Positions 26,824 through 35,931 are shown, numbered from the stretch's first letter. The stretch: 64,000 nt of DNA from ZC4RG42 sp003242425 (GCA_937907425.1 CALCIE010000081.1:1-64000), one strand, 5' to 3'. Program-made: numbers and translations. Notes: a model not told the origin generated them from the sequence alone.

Positions 26824-28124
26824 TGCCCCTGGAAGCGGTATTCGGCCGAGCGGGCGTGCGCGGGCAGCCCCTCGCCGTAGGCCAGCGTCGAGGCGATGCG
26901 GCCCAGCGTCTCGGCGCCGGCGCGCGACACCTTGATGAGGCTCGAACGCTTCTGGAAGTCGTACACGCCAAGCGGCGAGGAAAAGCGCGCGGTGCGCGAG
27001 GTGGGCAGCACGTGGTTGGGCCCGGCGCAATAGTCGCCCAGCGACTCGGAGGTGTAGCGTCCCATGAAGATCGCGCCGGCGTGGCGGATCTTCGGCGCCC
27101 AGCGCTCCGGCTCCTCGACCGAGAGCTCGAGGTGCTCGGGGGCGATGCGGTTGGCGATTTCGCAAGCCTCGTCCAGATCGCGCACCAGGATCAGGGCGCC
27201 GCGGTTGCGCAACGAGGTTTCGATCACCGCCTTGCGCGGCATCCCGGGCAGCAGCTTGTCGATGCTCGCCGCCACGCGGTCGAGGAAGTCCGCGTCCGGC
27301 GAGATGAGAATCGCCTGCGCGACTTCGTCGTGCTCGGCCTGCGAGAAGAGATCCATCGCGATCCAGTCCGGATCGGTCTTGCCGTCGCACAGCACCAGGA
27401 TTTCCGAGGGACCGGCCACCATGTCGATGCCCACGGTGCCGAATACCCGGCGCTTGGCGGCGGCGACATAGGCATTGCCCGGGCCGACGATCTTGTCCAC
27501 CTGCGGAATGGTCTCGGTGCCGTAGGCGAGCGCGCCCACGGCCTGCGCGCCGCCGATGGCATAGACGCGATCGACGCCGCAGATCGCCGCGGCGGCGAAC
27601 ACGAGCTCGTTCCTTTCGCCGCCGGGCGTGGGCACGACCATGATGAGCTCGCCGACGCCCGCGACCTTCGCCGGCAGCGCGTTCATGAGCACCGAGGAGG
27701 GATAGGCCGCCTTGCCGCCCGGCACGTACAACCCGGCGCGGTCGAGCGGTGTCACCTGCTGGCCGAGCACGGTGCCGTCGGCCTCGGTATAGGTCCAGGA
27801 CTCCTGCCGCTGGCGTTCGTGGTAACGGCGGATGCGCTCGGCCGCCTGTTCGAGCGCCTCGCGCTGCGCGGCGGGCAGGCGTTGCAACGCCGCTTCCAGC
27901 TCGGCGCGCGGGATTTCCAGTTCGGCCACCGTGGCGGCCTGCACGCGGTCAAAGCGCGCGGTGTAGTCGAGCACCGCCGCGTCGCCGCGCCGGCGCACGT
28001 CGTCGAGGATCTGCGCCACGGCGCGTTCCACCTGCTCGTCCTGCGCCGCCTCCAGCGCGGTGAGCGCGGCGAGCTGCGCATCGAAATCCGGTTGGGTGGT
28101 GCTCAGGCGTTTGATTTCAGGCAT
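26820..28124 (-). CDS. hisD: Histidinol dehydrogenase HisD
   Basis: 434-residue zinc enzyme making the last two oxidations to histidine. The signature with catalytic Glu/His lies in DLFSQAEHDEVAQAILI and the NAD/substrate region includes GPGNAYVAAAKR and AGPSEILVLCD. Length is normal. Its start overlaps the end of hisG by 8 bp, a coupling common in this lineage. Confidence 0.97.
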   Translation of the reverse strand: MPEIKRLSTTQPDFDAQLAALTALEAAQDEQVERAVAQILDDVRRRGDAAVLDYTARFDRVQAATVAELEIPRAELEAALQRLPAAQREALEQAAERIRRYHERQRQESWTYTEADGTVLGQQVTPLDRAGLYVPGGKAAYPSSVLMNALPAKVAGVGELIMVVPTPGGERNELVFAAAAICGVDRVYAIGGAQAVGALAYGTETIPQVDKIVGPGNAYVAAAKRRVFGTVGIDMVAGPSEILVLCDGKTDPDWIAMDLFSQAEHDEVAQAILISPDADFLDRVAASIDKLLPGMPRKAVIETSLRNRGALILVRDLDEACEIANRIAPEHLELSVEEPERWAPKIRHAGAIFMGRYTSESLGDYCAGPNHVLPTSRTARFSSPLGVYDFQKRSSLIKVSRAGAETLGRIASTLAYGEGLPAHARSAEYRFQGQ

Positions 28125-28767
28125 GGGAACTTACCGCCGATTCGAAGGCTTCGATCACCGGCTGCAGCAGCGCGTGTTTGAGCTTCAGCGCAGCCTGGTT
28201 GACGATCAGCCGGGCACTGATGGGCATGATCTCCTCCACCGCGCGCAGGTTGTTCGCCCGCAGCGTGTTGCCGGTGCTGACCAGATCGACGATGACGTCG
28301 GCCAGCCCCACCAGCGGCGCCAGCTCCATCGAGCCGTAGAGCTTGATGAGATCGACGTGCACGCCCTTGGCGGCGAAGTGTTCGCGCGCGATGCGCAGGT
28401 ACTTGGTTGCCACCCGCAGGCGGGCGCCCTTGCGCACCGCCGATTCGTAGTCGAAGCCCTCCGGCACCGCGACCATCATGCGGCACTTGGCGATCTGCAG
28501 ATCGATGGGCTGGTAGAGGCCCTCGCCGCCGTGCTCGAGCAGCACGTCCTTGCCCGCGATGCCGAGATCGGCCGCGCCGTACTGGACGTAGGTCGGCGTA
28601 TCGGAGGCGCGCACGATGATGAGCCGCACGTCTGGGCGGTTGGTGCCGATGATGAGCTTGCGCGAGGTCTCGGGATTCTCCAGCGGAGCGATCCCGGCTG
28701 CGGCGAGCAGCGGCGCCGTCTCGTCGAAAATGCGGCCCTTGGATAGGGCGATGGTAATGCCGGACAC
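28117..28767 (-). CDS. hisG: ATP phosphoribosyltransferase, short form HisG
   Basis: 216-residue HisG of the short class, lacking the C-terminal regulatory domain of the roughly 300-residue enterobacterial form. It begins ITIALSKGRIFDETAPLL; the PRPP loop is DVIVDLVSTGNTLRANNL. Short HisG works only with the HisRS-like HisZ subunit, which is not in this window and should be elsewhere. It is the first histidine gene in the block, 87 bp after murA. Confidence 0.96.
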   Translation of the reverse strand: MSGITIALSKGRIFDETAPLLAAAGIAPLENPETSRKLIIGTNRPDVRLIIVRASDTPTYVQYGAADLGIAGKDVLLEHGGEGLYQPIDLQIAKCRMMVAVPEGFDYESAVRKGARLRVATKYLRIAREHFAAKGVHVDLIKLYGSMELAPLVGLADVIVDLVSTGNTLRANNLRAVEEIMPISARLIVNQAALKLKHALLQPVIEAFESAVSSHA

Positions 28768-28780
28768 GGTGTACAGGTCC

Positions 28781-28800
28781 GGGCGGCCGGCCGGCCGCCC
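28781..28800. repeat. 20-bp GC palindrome between murA and hisG
   Basis: A perfect self-complementary sequence, each arm GGGCGGCCGG, lies in the 87-bp gap between the murA stop and the hisG start. It can form a strong hairpin in RNA or a cruciform. No T run follows, so it may be a pause, processing or attenuating element rather than a full terminator. Confidence 0.5.
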
Positions 28801-28854
28801 GCATCTAAAGTACGGATTCTACTCGAAACGCCGGCCGGTGCAGCGCTTCGGCCG

Positions 28855-30108
28855 CTAGCGCACGCGGCGGATGCGCGCCCCCAGCCGTGAAAGCTTCTCC
28901 TCGATGGCCTCGTAGCCGCGGTCCAGATGATAGATGCGGTCGATCAGGGTTTCGCCGTTGGCCACAAGGCCGGCGATGACCAGGCTGGCCGAGGCGCGCA
29001 GGTCGGTCGCCATGACCGTGGCCCCTTCCAGCCGCCGCACCCCGCGCACGACGGCGGTGTTGCCGCTGATTTCGATGTCCGCCCCCAGCCGGCGCAGTTC
29101 CTGCGCGTGCATGAAGCGGTTCTCGAAAATGGTTTCGGTGATCACGCCGGTGCCCTCGGCGATGGCGTCGAGCGCCATGAACTGGGCCTGCATGTCGGTG
29201 GGGAAGGCCGGGTAGGGCGCGGTGCGGAGGTTGACCGCCCGCGGACGCTCGCGCATCTCCAGACGGATCGCGCCGTCCTCCACCTGGATCTGCGCCCCCG
29301 CTTCGCGCAGTTTTTCGATCACCGCGTCGAGGATGGAGGCATCCGCGTCGCGCAGCATGACCGCGCCGCCCGTGGCGGCCGCCGCCACCAGGAAAGTGCC
29401 GGTCTCGATCCGGTCCGGCATGATGCGGTGCTGCGCACCGTGCAGCGCATCCACGCCTTCGATGGTGATCACGTCCGTGCCGGCGCCGCTGATCCTGGCC
29501 CCCATGGCGTTCAGGCAGTTGGCAAGATCCACCACTTCCGGTTCGCGCGCGGCGTTCTCCAGTACGGTGGTGCCTTCCGCAAGCGCGGCGGCCATCATCA
29601 GGTTCTCGGTGCCCGTCACGGTCACCACGTCCATGAGCAGCCGGGTGCCTCTGAGCCGCGGCGCGGTGGCGTGGATATAGCCGTGCTCGACGTGAATCTG
29701 CGCGCCCATGGCCTGCAGCCCCTTGATGTGCTGGTCGACCGGACGCTGGCCGATGGCGCAGCCGCCGGGCAGGGAGACGCGCGCGCGGCCGTAGCGCGCC
29801 ACCAGCGGACCGAGCACCAGGATCGAGGCGCGCATGGTCTTGACCAGGTCGTAGGGCGCGACCGGGTTGTTCAACGCCGAGGCATCGAGCGTGATGCCCT
29901 GGCGGTCGTCCATCGTGACGTCCACGCCCATGTCGCCCAGCAGGCGCAGCATGGTGGCGACGTCGCGCAGATGGGGAACGTTGGTGAGGCGCAGCGGCTC
30001 GGTGGTGAGCAGCGCGGCGCACATCAGCGGCAGCGCCGCGTTCTTGGCGCCGGAGATGCGCACCTCGCCTTCGAGCGGAACGCCGCCCTGTATCGCCAGC
30101 TTATCCAC
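28855..30108 (-). CDS. murA: UDP-GlcNAc enolpyruvyl transferase MurA
   Basis: 417-residue MurA, the first committed step of peptidoglycan synthesis. The catalytic Cys loop PGGCAIGQRPVDQH is intact (the Cys that fosfomycin alkylates), as are N-terminal ISGAKNAALPLMCAALL and C-terminal DRGYEAIEEKLSRLGA. Normal length. It overlaps the BolA gene by 8 bp, and the order bolA-murA is conserved from E. coli (ibaG-murA). Confidence 0.97.
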   Translation of the reverse strand: MDKLAIQGGVPLEGEVRISGAKNAALPLMCAALLTTEPLRLTNVPHLRDVATMLRLLGDMGVDVTMDDRQGITLDASALNNPVAPYDLVKTMRASILVLGPLVARYGRARVSLPGGCAIGQRPVDQHIKGLQAMGAQIHVEHGYIHATAPRLRGTRLLMDVVTVTGTENLMMAAALAEGTTVLENAAREPEVVDLANCLNAMGARISGAGTDVITIEGVDALHGAQHRIMPDRIETGTFLVAAAATGGAVMLRDADASILDAVIEKLREAGAQIQVEDGAIRLEMRERPRAVNLRTAPYPAFPTDMQAQFMALDAIAEGTGVITETIFENRFMHAQELRRLGADIEISGNTAVVRGVRRLEGATVMATDLRASASLVIAGLVANGETLIDRIYHLDRGYEAIEEKLSRLGARIRRVR

Positions 30109-30340
30109 GCGCCGCCCATTCCTCGGGCGTGAAGGTCTGCATCGACAGCGCGTGGATTTCCGCGCGCATGCGATCCCCGAGCGCCTTGTAGACGAGCTGG
30201 TGCTGCTGCACCTTGTTCTTGCCGCGGAACTCGCCGCTGACGATGACGGCCTCGAAATGATGGCCGTCGCCGATCACGCGCACGAGATCGCAGTTCATGC
30301 CCTGCTCGATGTAACGCTGTACGTCCTCGGGGCGAACCAT
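30101..30340 (-). CDS. ibaG: BolA/IbaG-family protein
   Basis: 79-residue BolA-like protein, corresponding to YrbA/IbaG. The conserved His of GDGHHFEAVIVS and FRGKNKVQQHQLVYKALG are present; members bind Fe-S clusters with monothiol glutaredoxins and affect acid resistance and envelope. It lies between the ABC permease (12 bp) and murA in one long minus-strand operon. Confidence 0.93.
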   Translation of the reverse strand: MVRPEDVQRYIEQGMNCDLVRVIGDGHHFEAVIVSGEFRGKNKVQQHQLVYKALGDRMRAEIHALSMQTFTPEEWAARG

Positions 30341-30352
30341 GGTGTCCTCGCT

Positions 30353-31126
30353 CTAGTGCCGTAGTTTGTATCCGCGCTTCAAGAGCGCAAGTGTAGTCGC
30401 TGTCAGCGCGGTGTTGAACAGCAATACCACCGCGAAGCTCAGGCGCGGATCGACGTCCGAGATGCCGAAGAAACCATAGCGGAATCCGTCGATCATGTAG
30501 AAAAAGGGATTCAGATGGGACAGATCCTGCCAGAACGCTGGCAATGAGTGGATGGAGTAGAACACGCCCGCCAGGAAGGTGAGCGGCATGACGATGAAGT
30601 TCTGGAACGCCGCGAGCTGGTCGAACTTGTCCGCCCAGATGCCGGCGATGACCCCCAGCGTGCCAAGGATGGCCGTGCCGCCGAGCGCGAACAGGATCAC
30701 CCAGAGCGGGTGCTCCAGGCGCAGGTCGACGAAGCCGATCGACACCAGCAGCACGCCCAGGCCGACGATCAGGCCGCGGATCATGGCGGCGATCACGTAG
30801 CCGCCGTAGAACTCCAGATAGGACAATGGCGGCAGCAGCACGAATACCAGATTGCCCGTGACCTTGGACTGGATAAGACTGGAGGAGCTGTTCGCGAAGG
30901 CGTTCTGCAGCATGGACATCATCACCAGCCCGGGCACGAGGAAGGCCGTGTAGGACACGTTCTCGTACACCTGCACGTGCTCTTCGAGCACGTGGCCGAA
31001 GATGAGCAGATAGAGCATCGCCGTGAGGATGGGCGCGGCGATGGTCTGGAAACTGACTTTCCAGAACCGCAGGAGCTCCTTGTAAAGCAGCGTGCCGAAA
31101 CCGCTGCCCGGTTCGCCGTGCTTCAT
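30353..31126 (-). CDS. ABC-2 type exporter permease (YadH-like)
   Basis: 257-residue permease with about six membrane helices of the ABC-2 superfamily, close to YadH/NodJ in layout (PGLVMMSMLQNAFANSSSSL, KVTGNLVFVLLPPLS, the C-terminal NPFFYMIDGFRYGFFG). The substrate is unknown; homologues have been linked to drug, polysaccharide or lipid export. Its ATG overlaps the ATPase stop by 4 bp. It is inserted between bolA and the mla genes, where E. coli has nothing, which may hint at an envelope role. Confidence 0.9.
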   Translation of the reverse strand: MKHGEPGSGFGTLLYKELLRFWKVSFQTIAAPILTAMLYLLIFGHVLEEHVQVYENVSYTAFLVPGLVMMSMLQNAFANSSSSLIQSKVTGNLVFVLLPPLSYLEFYGGYVIAAMIRGLIVGLGVLLVSIGFVDLRLEHPLWVILFALGGTAILGTLGVIAGIWADKFDQLAAFQNFIVMPLTFLAGVFYSIHSLPAFWQDLSHLNPFFYMIDGFRYGFFGISDVDPRLSFAVVLLFNTALTATTLALLKRGYKLRH

Positions 31127-32028
31127 TGCTGCGCCTGCCCCCCCATGATGTTCACGAACACTTCCTCCAGGTCGGGCTGCGCCACTTCCATCTCGACGAT
31201 GCGGCAGCCCGCGGCTCGCAGCGCGCCGAGCATGCCTTCCACGTCGCCGTAGTTGTCGAGCTTGAAGCAATGCCGCCCCGCCTCGTCCACGCTCGCGCGC
31301 GCGGCGAGCGCGGCGGGCGGCTCACCTTCCAGACGCACCTTCAGGTACACCGTGTGGAAGCGGCGGATGAGATTGGCCGGCGTGTCGAGCGCAACCAGGC
31401 GGCCCTGCTTCAGCATGCCGATGCGGTTGCACATGGTTTCCGCCTCTTCCAGGTAATGCGTGGTCAGGACGATGGTATGGCCGTCGGCGTTGAGGCGGCG
31501 GATGAAGGTCCACAAGCCCTGCCGCAGCTCGACGTCGACGCCTGCCGTCGGCTCGTCCAGCACGATCACCGGCGGCCGGTGCACCAGCGCCTGCGCCACC
31601 AGCACCCGGCGCTTCATGCCGCCGGAGAGCGCCCGCATGTTGGCGTCGGCCTTGTCGGTGAGGTTGAGATGATGCATCACCTCGTCGATCCAGTCGTCGT
31701 TCTTCTTGAGCCCGAAATACCCTGACTGGATGCGCAGCGTCTCGCGCACGCTGAAGAAAGGATCGAACACCAGCTCCTGCGGCACCACGCCCAGCATGCG
31801 GCGCGCGGCGCGGTACTCGGTGACGACGTCGTGGCCCATCACCCGGGCGCTGCCGGAAGTGGGCCGTACGAGACCCGCAAGGATGCTGATGAGCGTGGTC
31901 TTGCCGGCACCGTTCGGGCCCAGCAGACCGAAGAACTCCCCCTGGCGGATCTGCAGATCCACCCCGCCAAGGGCTTCGAGCGCACGATAGCGCTTGGTGA
32001 GACCGGTGATATCGATGGCCGGAATCAT
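31123..32028 (-). CDS. ABC exporter ATPase (YadG-like)
   Basis: 301-residue ATPase partner of the permease above. Walker A GPNGAGKTT near 38, signature LSGGMKRRVLVAQAL near 135, Walker B VIVLDEPTAGVD and the switch His of TTHYLEEAE are intact. The 50 or so residues after the ATPase core (LEGEPPAALAARAS, LGALRAAGCRIVEMEV) form the small C-terminal domain seen in YadG/NodI-like exporters. It lies 30 bp after mlaB. Confidence 0.92.
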   Translation of the reverse strand: MIPAIDITGLTKRYRALEALGGVDLQIRQGEFFGLLGPNGAGKTTLISILAGLVRPTSGSARVMGHDVVTEYRAARRMLGVVPQELVFDPFFSVRETLRIQSGYFGLKKNDDWIDEVMHHLNLTDKADANMRALSGGMKRRVLVAQALVHRPPVIVLDEPTAGVDVELRQGLWTFIRRLNADGHTIVLTTHYLEEAETMCNRIGMLKQGRLVALDTPANLIRRFHTVYLKVRLEGEPPAALAARASVDEAGRHCFKLDNYGDVEGMLGALRAAGCRIVEMEVAQPDLEEVFVNIMGGQAQQ

Positions 32029-32058
32029 GGAAAGCCCACGCCGCGGAACGCTATGGCG

Positions 32059-32346
32059 CTAGGCCGCGTCGGCAAACAGCTCGGAAACGTTGTAGAGGCG
32101 CGCCAGGTTGACGAACTTCGGCGGCAGATTGATGAACCGCAGGCTGCGGTCGAGCGCTTTCGCCTCGCGCACACAGGCGAGCGCCAGCGCGACCGCCGAG
32201 GAGTCGAGATCGGTCACGGCGCCGAAATCGACCGCCTCCGCGCCTTCGCGCACGTGGGCGAGCACGTCGTCCAGCAACGCCGCCACCGTAGCGCTGTTGA
32301 CCTCGCCCTCGAGGATCAGACGACTGTCTTCGACTGCGACGGCCAT
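32059..32346 (-). CDS. mlaB: MlaB-like STAS protein
   Basis: 95-residue STAS-domain protein, the cytoplasmic regulator of the MlaFE ATPase in E. coli. The ligand-loop segment AVTDLDSSAVALALACVREA carries the conserved Asp-Ser-Ser. The frame is set by the overlap with the mlaC stop: the ATG shares a base with it at 32346. Confidence 0.88.
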   Translation of the reverse strand: MAVAVEDSRLILEGEVNSATVAALLDDVLAHVREGAEAVDFGAVTDLDSSAVALALACVREAKALDRSLRFINLPPKFVNLARLYNVSELFADAA

Positions 32347-32954
32347 CAAGCGTTGCCGGCGAGTTGCCGGTTCTTCTCCGACAGCGACTTGATCAGACCT
32401 TCGATGCCGGCGTTGCGCACTTCGGTGTTGAAGGTTTCGCGATAGGTGGTCACTAGGCTCACGCCGCCCACCACCACGTCGTACACCTTCCAGCCGTCCT
32501 CGGTTTTCGCCATCCGGTAGTCGATGGTCACCGACTCGGCGCCGGGCTGGCGCACCAGGGCGTTCACCGTCACCTCGGTGTCCTCCGGCTTCATGCGCAG
32601 CGGCTTGTACTCGATGGTCTGGTTGCGATAGTTGGTCAGCGCCGTGGAGTAGGTGCGTACCAGCAGCGTCTTGAATTCCTCGACCAGCATCTGGCGCTGC
32701 TCGGGCGTCGCCTTGCGCCAGTTCGGTCCCATGGCGAGCGCCGTCATGCGGGTGAAGTTGAAGTGCGGCAGCACTTTTTCCTGGATGAGCTGCGCCGCCT
32801 TGCGCGGATTGCCCGCCTGGATGTCCGGATCCTTCTTGATGATTTCGATCACCTCGTCGGTGACCGATTTCACCAGCTCGTCCGGCGCCACGGTCTGGGC
32901 CTGCACGGCGGGCAGCAGACCGATCGCAAGCAGAAACTGGAAAACAAAACGCAT
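32346..32954 (-). CDS. mlaC: Periplasmic phospholipid shuttle MlaC
   Basis: 202-residue MlaC. A signal peptide covers about 1-20 (MRFVFQFLLAIGLLPAVQAQ), followed by an NTF2-like lipid-binding fold with ARNPRK-type family segments, here IQAGNPRKAAQLIQEKVLPHFNF split across 52-74. It carries phospholipid between the outer-membrane MlaA and the MlaFEDB complex. I chose ATG 32954, which puts the signal peptide at the start; ATG 32978 adds 8 residues before it. Confidence 0.93.
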   Translation of the reverse strand: MRFVFQFLLAIGLLPAVQAQTVAPDELVKSVTDEVIEIIKKDPDIQAGNPRKAAQLIQEKVLPHFNFTRMTALAMGPNWRKATPEQRQMLVEEFKTLLVRTYSTALTNYRNQTIEYKPLRMKPEDTEVTVNALVRQPGAESVTIDYRMAKTEDGWKVYDVVVGGVSLVTTYRETFNTEVRNAGIEGLIKSLSEKNRQLAGNA

Positions 32955-32974
32955 AGTCGTCGTTCCCGAATGGC

Positions 32975-33829
32975 TCAACGGGCGTCCTGCGACGTCCCGG
33001 AAGGTTGGGCAGGCGCGGGCGCGGCAGGGGGCGCCTTGCCTGCATCAGGCTTGGCCGGCGCCGCCGGAGGCGCTTCTTCGTAATCGATGTCCTCGTACGG
33101 CTCGGCCGGCGGCCGTCCATCGTACACCTGATTGCGGCGGCGCTGGAAATAGGCGTCGCGTACGAAGGCATAGCGATCGAGCGCCGCCTCTTCGAGCACA
33201 TTGGTCGCGTCCAGCAGGCCGGCGCGTGTCTGCACGACGTCCGTCGCCGTCAGCGAATTCCGTAAAGCAATTTCGTCGCCCGCGTCCATCAGACGCGGGC
33301 CCTGCCAGGGCAGATAGGCGACGCTGTCCGCCGCCCGGCCGACACCGTCGCGCACGCTGCTGGGCCCCAGGAACGGCAACACGAGATAGGGCCCCGTATC
33401 GAGCCCCCACACGCCGAGCGTCTGGCCGAAATCCTCGTCGTGCTTCTCCATGCCGCCTTCGCTGGCGACGTCGAAAATGCCGGCCAGGCCGAAGGTGGTG
33501 TTGACCACGAAGCGCATGAAGTCGGTCACGCCTTCTTCGACTTTGCCCTGCAGCAACTGGTTCAGGCCGATCCAGGGATCGCGCAGGTTGGAGAAGAAGT
33601 TGCTGATACCGGTGCGCACGGGCTCGGGCAGCACGGCCTTGTAACCTCGTGCGACGGGCTTCAGTACCGCCCGGTCGACAGTATCGTTGAATTCGAACAC
33701 GGCGCGGTTCACCGGTTCGATGGGGTCGCGCGGATCGGCGGCGCCGGTGGTGGCGCAGCCGCCGAGCAGGGCGATCGCCAGCGCGCTTGCGATCAGACAG
33801 GACTGCGACCGGTCGAGTAATTTGTTCAT
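32975..33829 (-). CDS. mlaA: Outer membrane lipoprotein MlaA (VacJ)
   Basis: 284-residue MlaA. The lipobox LGGC puts the lipidated Cys at 25. The ring-forming core has NRAVFEFNDTVDRAVLKP, GISNFFSNLRDPW and GPSSVRDGVGRAAD. It removes misplaced phospholipid from the outer leaflet. A Pro/Ala-rich tail after about 245 (EEAPPAAPAKPDAGK) is longer than in E. coli. In E. coli mlaA is unlinked; here it lies inside the operon between mlaD and mlaC. Confidence 0.94.
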   Translation of the reverse strand: MNKLLDRSQSCLIASALAIALLGGCATTGAADPRDPIEPVNRAVFEFNDTVDRAVLKPVARGYKAVLPEPVRTGISNFFSNLRDPWIGLNQLLQGKVEEGVTDFMRFVVNTTFGLAGIFDVASEGGMEKHDEDFGQTLGVWGLDTGPYLVLPFLGPSSVRDGVGRAADSVAYLPWQGPRLMDAGDEIALRNSLTATDVVQTRAGLLDATNVLEEAALDRYAFVRDAYFQRRRNQVYDGRPPAEPYEDIDYEEAPPAAPAKPDAGKAPPAAPAPAQPSGTSQDAR

Positions 33830-33857
33830 CGTTGTTCTTCCCGTCGAGAAAGGCGCG

Positions 33858-34340
33858 TCATTGGGCCGGAGCCTGATCGTCGCCGGAGGCTTTACTGTAC
33901 AGGAACTGGCCGATCAGGTTCTCCAGGACGATGGCCGACTGCGTGATCTTGATGGTGTCGCCGTCCTGCAGATCGTCCAGATCGCCGCCCGGCGACAGAC
34001 CGACATACTGCTCGCCCAGCAGGCCGGAAGTCAGCACCTTGGCCGCGGTGTCCTTGGGGAACTTGAAGCGCTGGTCGAGGGTCATCGTCACCACCGCCTC
34101 GAAGGTCTCGTTGTCGTAGCGGATGTCGTCCACACGGCCCACGACCACGCCGGCGCTGCGCACGGGCGCCCGGACTTTCAATCCGCCGATGTTCTCGAAG
34201 CGCGCCTGCACCTTGTAGCCCGCGCCGTTGGTAAAGGCCTGGCTGTCGCTCGCGACCTGCAGCGCCAGGAACATCAGCGCGCCGATGCCAATGAGCACAA
34301 AGAAGCCGACCCACACATCTATTGCCTTGCGGCTCATCAT
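33858..34340 (-). CDS. mlaD: MCE-domain protein MlaD
   Basis: 160-residue MlaD. It has one N-terminal membrane helix (about 9-29, VWVGFFVLIGIGALMFLAL) and a single MCE domain (YKVQARFENIGGLKVRAPV to LSPGGD), then a short hydrophobic C-terminal segment (VLENLIGQFLY) matching the hydrophobic pore region. It forms the hexameric ring on the periplasmic side of MlaFE. Two ATGs (34340, 34337) are possible; GGGGGA upstream fits either. Confidence 0.94.
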   Translation of the reverse strand: MMSRKAIDVWVGFFVLIGIGALMFLALQVASDSQAFTNGAGYKVQARFENIGGLKVRAPVRSAGVVVGRVDDIRYDNETFEAVVTMTLDQRFKFPKDTAAKVLTSGLLGEQYVGLSPGGDLDDLQDGDTIKITQSAIVLENLIGQFLYSKASGDDQAPAQ

Positions 34341-34343
34341 GGT

Positions 34344-35135
34344 CTAGTTCCCCCGGAACATGAAGGCGGTGAGAATGAAATCCAGCATCAGGATCACGAC
34401 TGCGGAAATCACCACCGTGCGCGTCGTCGCCCGCGACACGCCTTCCGCGGTCGGCATGGCGTCGTAACCTTCGAACACGGCGATCCACGAAACCGCGATG
34501 CCGAAGACGAAGGACTTCAACAGGCCGTTGACGACGTCGCTCTTCCAATCCACGGCCGCCTGCATCTGCGACCAGAACGAACCGAAATCGACCCCGATCT
34601 GCACGACCGCGATGAGATAGCCGCCGAAGACGCCGATGGCCGAGAAGATCGCGGCCAGCAGGGGCATGGAAATCACCCCGCCCCAGAAGCGCGGGCCGAC
34701 GACCCGGGCGATGGGATCGACCGCCATCATCTCCATTGCCGCCAGCTGCTCGGTCGCTTTCATGAGGCCGATCTCCGCCGTGATGGCCGAACCGGCGCGG
34801 CTGGCGAACAACAGCGCGGCCATCACCGGCCCCAGCTCGCGCACCAGCGACAAGGCGACCAGGGTGCCCACCGCCTCGGACGCGCCGAAGCGCACCAGCG
34901 TATCGTAGCCTTGCAGCGCCAGCACCATGCCGACGAAGAGCGCCGAAACCGACACGATGATCAGCGACAGCACGCCGGCAAAATAAATCTCCCGGATGGT
35001 GAGATGCAGGCGCATGAGGCTGGTGCCCGAGGTCCGCAGCATCACCCACAGGAAGCGTGCGGCAAAGCCCAGCCGCGCGATGCGGTGATTCACATAGGCG
35101 CCGAGGCGTTCGACGAAATCGAGCAGGAATCCCAT
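34344..35135 (-). CDS. mlaE: Mla permease MlaE
   Basis: 263-residue permease of the MlaE/DUF140 family with about five to six helices. It has the conserved FVGMVLALQGYDTLVRFG and ELGPVMAALLFASRAGSAI blocks. It forms the membrane core of the phospholipid transporter with MlaF and MlaD. It begins 1 bp from the end of mlaF and ends 3 bp before mlaD. Confidence 0.95.
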   Translation of the reverse strand: MGFLLDFVERLGAYVNHRIARLGFAARFLWVMLRTSGTSLMRLHLTIREIYFAGVLSLIIVSVSALFVGMVLALQGYDTLVRFGASEAVGTLVALSLVRELGPVMAALLFASRAGSAITAEIGLMKATEQLAAMEMMAVDPIARVVGPRFWGGVISMPLLAAIFSAIGVFGGYLIAVVQIGVDFGSFWSQMQAAVDWKSDVVNGLLKSFVFGIAVSWIAVFEGYDAMPTAEGVSRATTRTVVISAVVILMLDFILTAFMFRGN

Positions 35136-35136
35136 G

Positions 35137-35931
35137 CTAGGCCAGCAACTCCTCGCGATAAGGCCGCTGTGCCGGATAGTGGAACGGCACCGGTCCGTCC
35201 GTCTGCGCCTGAACGAACTGCCGCACGAAGGGCAACTCGGAGTTGCGCACCTCGTCGGGCGTGCCGTGCGCGACGATCCGCCCTTCGGAGACGAAATAGA
35301 CGTGATCGACGATTTGCAGCGATTCCTGCACGTCGTGGGTGACGATCACAGACGAGGCGCCGAGCGCGTCGTTCAGGTCACGGATCAGCTTGCCGGTGAT
35401 CGCCAGCGAAATCGGGTCCAGCCCGGCGAAGGGCTCGTCGTACATGATCAGCTTCGGGTCGAGCGCGATGGCGCGCGCCAGCGCCACGCGCCGCGCCATC
35501 CCGCCGGAAAGCTGCTGCGGCCGCAGATGGGCCGCGCCGCGCAGGCCCACGGTCTCGAGCTTCATCATGACCAGATCCTTCACGATGCGCTCGGGCAGAT
35601 TGGTGCGCTCGCGGATGGGGAAGGCGACGTTGTCGAAAACGCTCAGATCGGTGAAGAGCGCACCAAATTGGAACAGCATGCCCATGTCCCGGCGCAGCTC
35701 GTACAGCTCCCGAGTCCGCATCCTGTTCAGCGTCTGGCCGAATACGCGGACGGTGCCGCTCGAAGCGCGCAGGGCGCCGCCCATGAGCCGCAGAACCGTG
35801 GTCTTGCCCGAGCCGCTCGCGCCCATGATGGCCACGACCTGCCCTTTGGGCACGACGAGCGACATGCCCTTGAGCACGGCACGGCTGCCATACGCAAAGG
35901 AAACGTTGTCAAACTCGACGAGGGGAGGCAA
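35137..35931 (-). CDS. mlaF: Mla ATPase MlaF
   Basis: 264-residue ATPase (with the start used here). Walker A GASGSGKTT, signature LSGGMARRVALARAI, Walker B LIMYDEPFAGLDP and the switch His VTHDVQE are all present. The start is uncertain: no ATG lies in frame near the expected N-terminus, and TTG 35931 (giving a protein beginning with PPLVEFDNVSFAYG) fits the family length best. Longer open frame upstream has no family-like sequence. It heads the mlaFEDACB order. Confidence 0.9.
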   Translation of the reverse strand: MPPLVEFDNVSFAYGSRAVLKGMSLVVPKGQVVAIMGASGSGKTTVLRLMGGALRASSGTVRVFGQTLNRMRTRELYELRRDMGMLFQFGALFTDLSVFDNVAFPIRERTNLPERIVKDLVMMKLETVGLRGAAHLRPQQLSGGMARRVALARAIALDPKLIMYDEPFAGLDPISLAITGKLIRDLNDALGASSVIVTHDVQESLQIVDHVYFVSEGRIVAHGTPDEVRNSELPFVRQFVQAQTDGPVPFHYPAQRPYREELLA

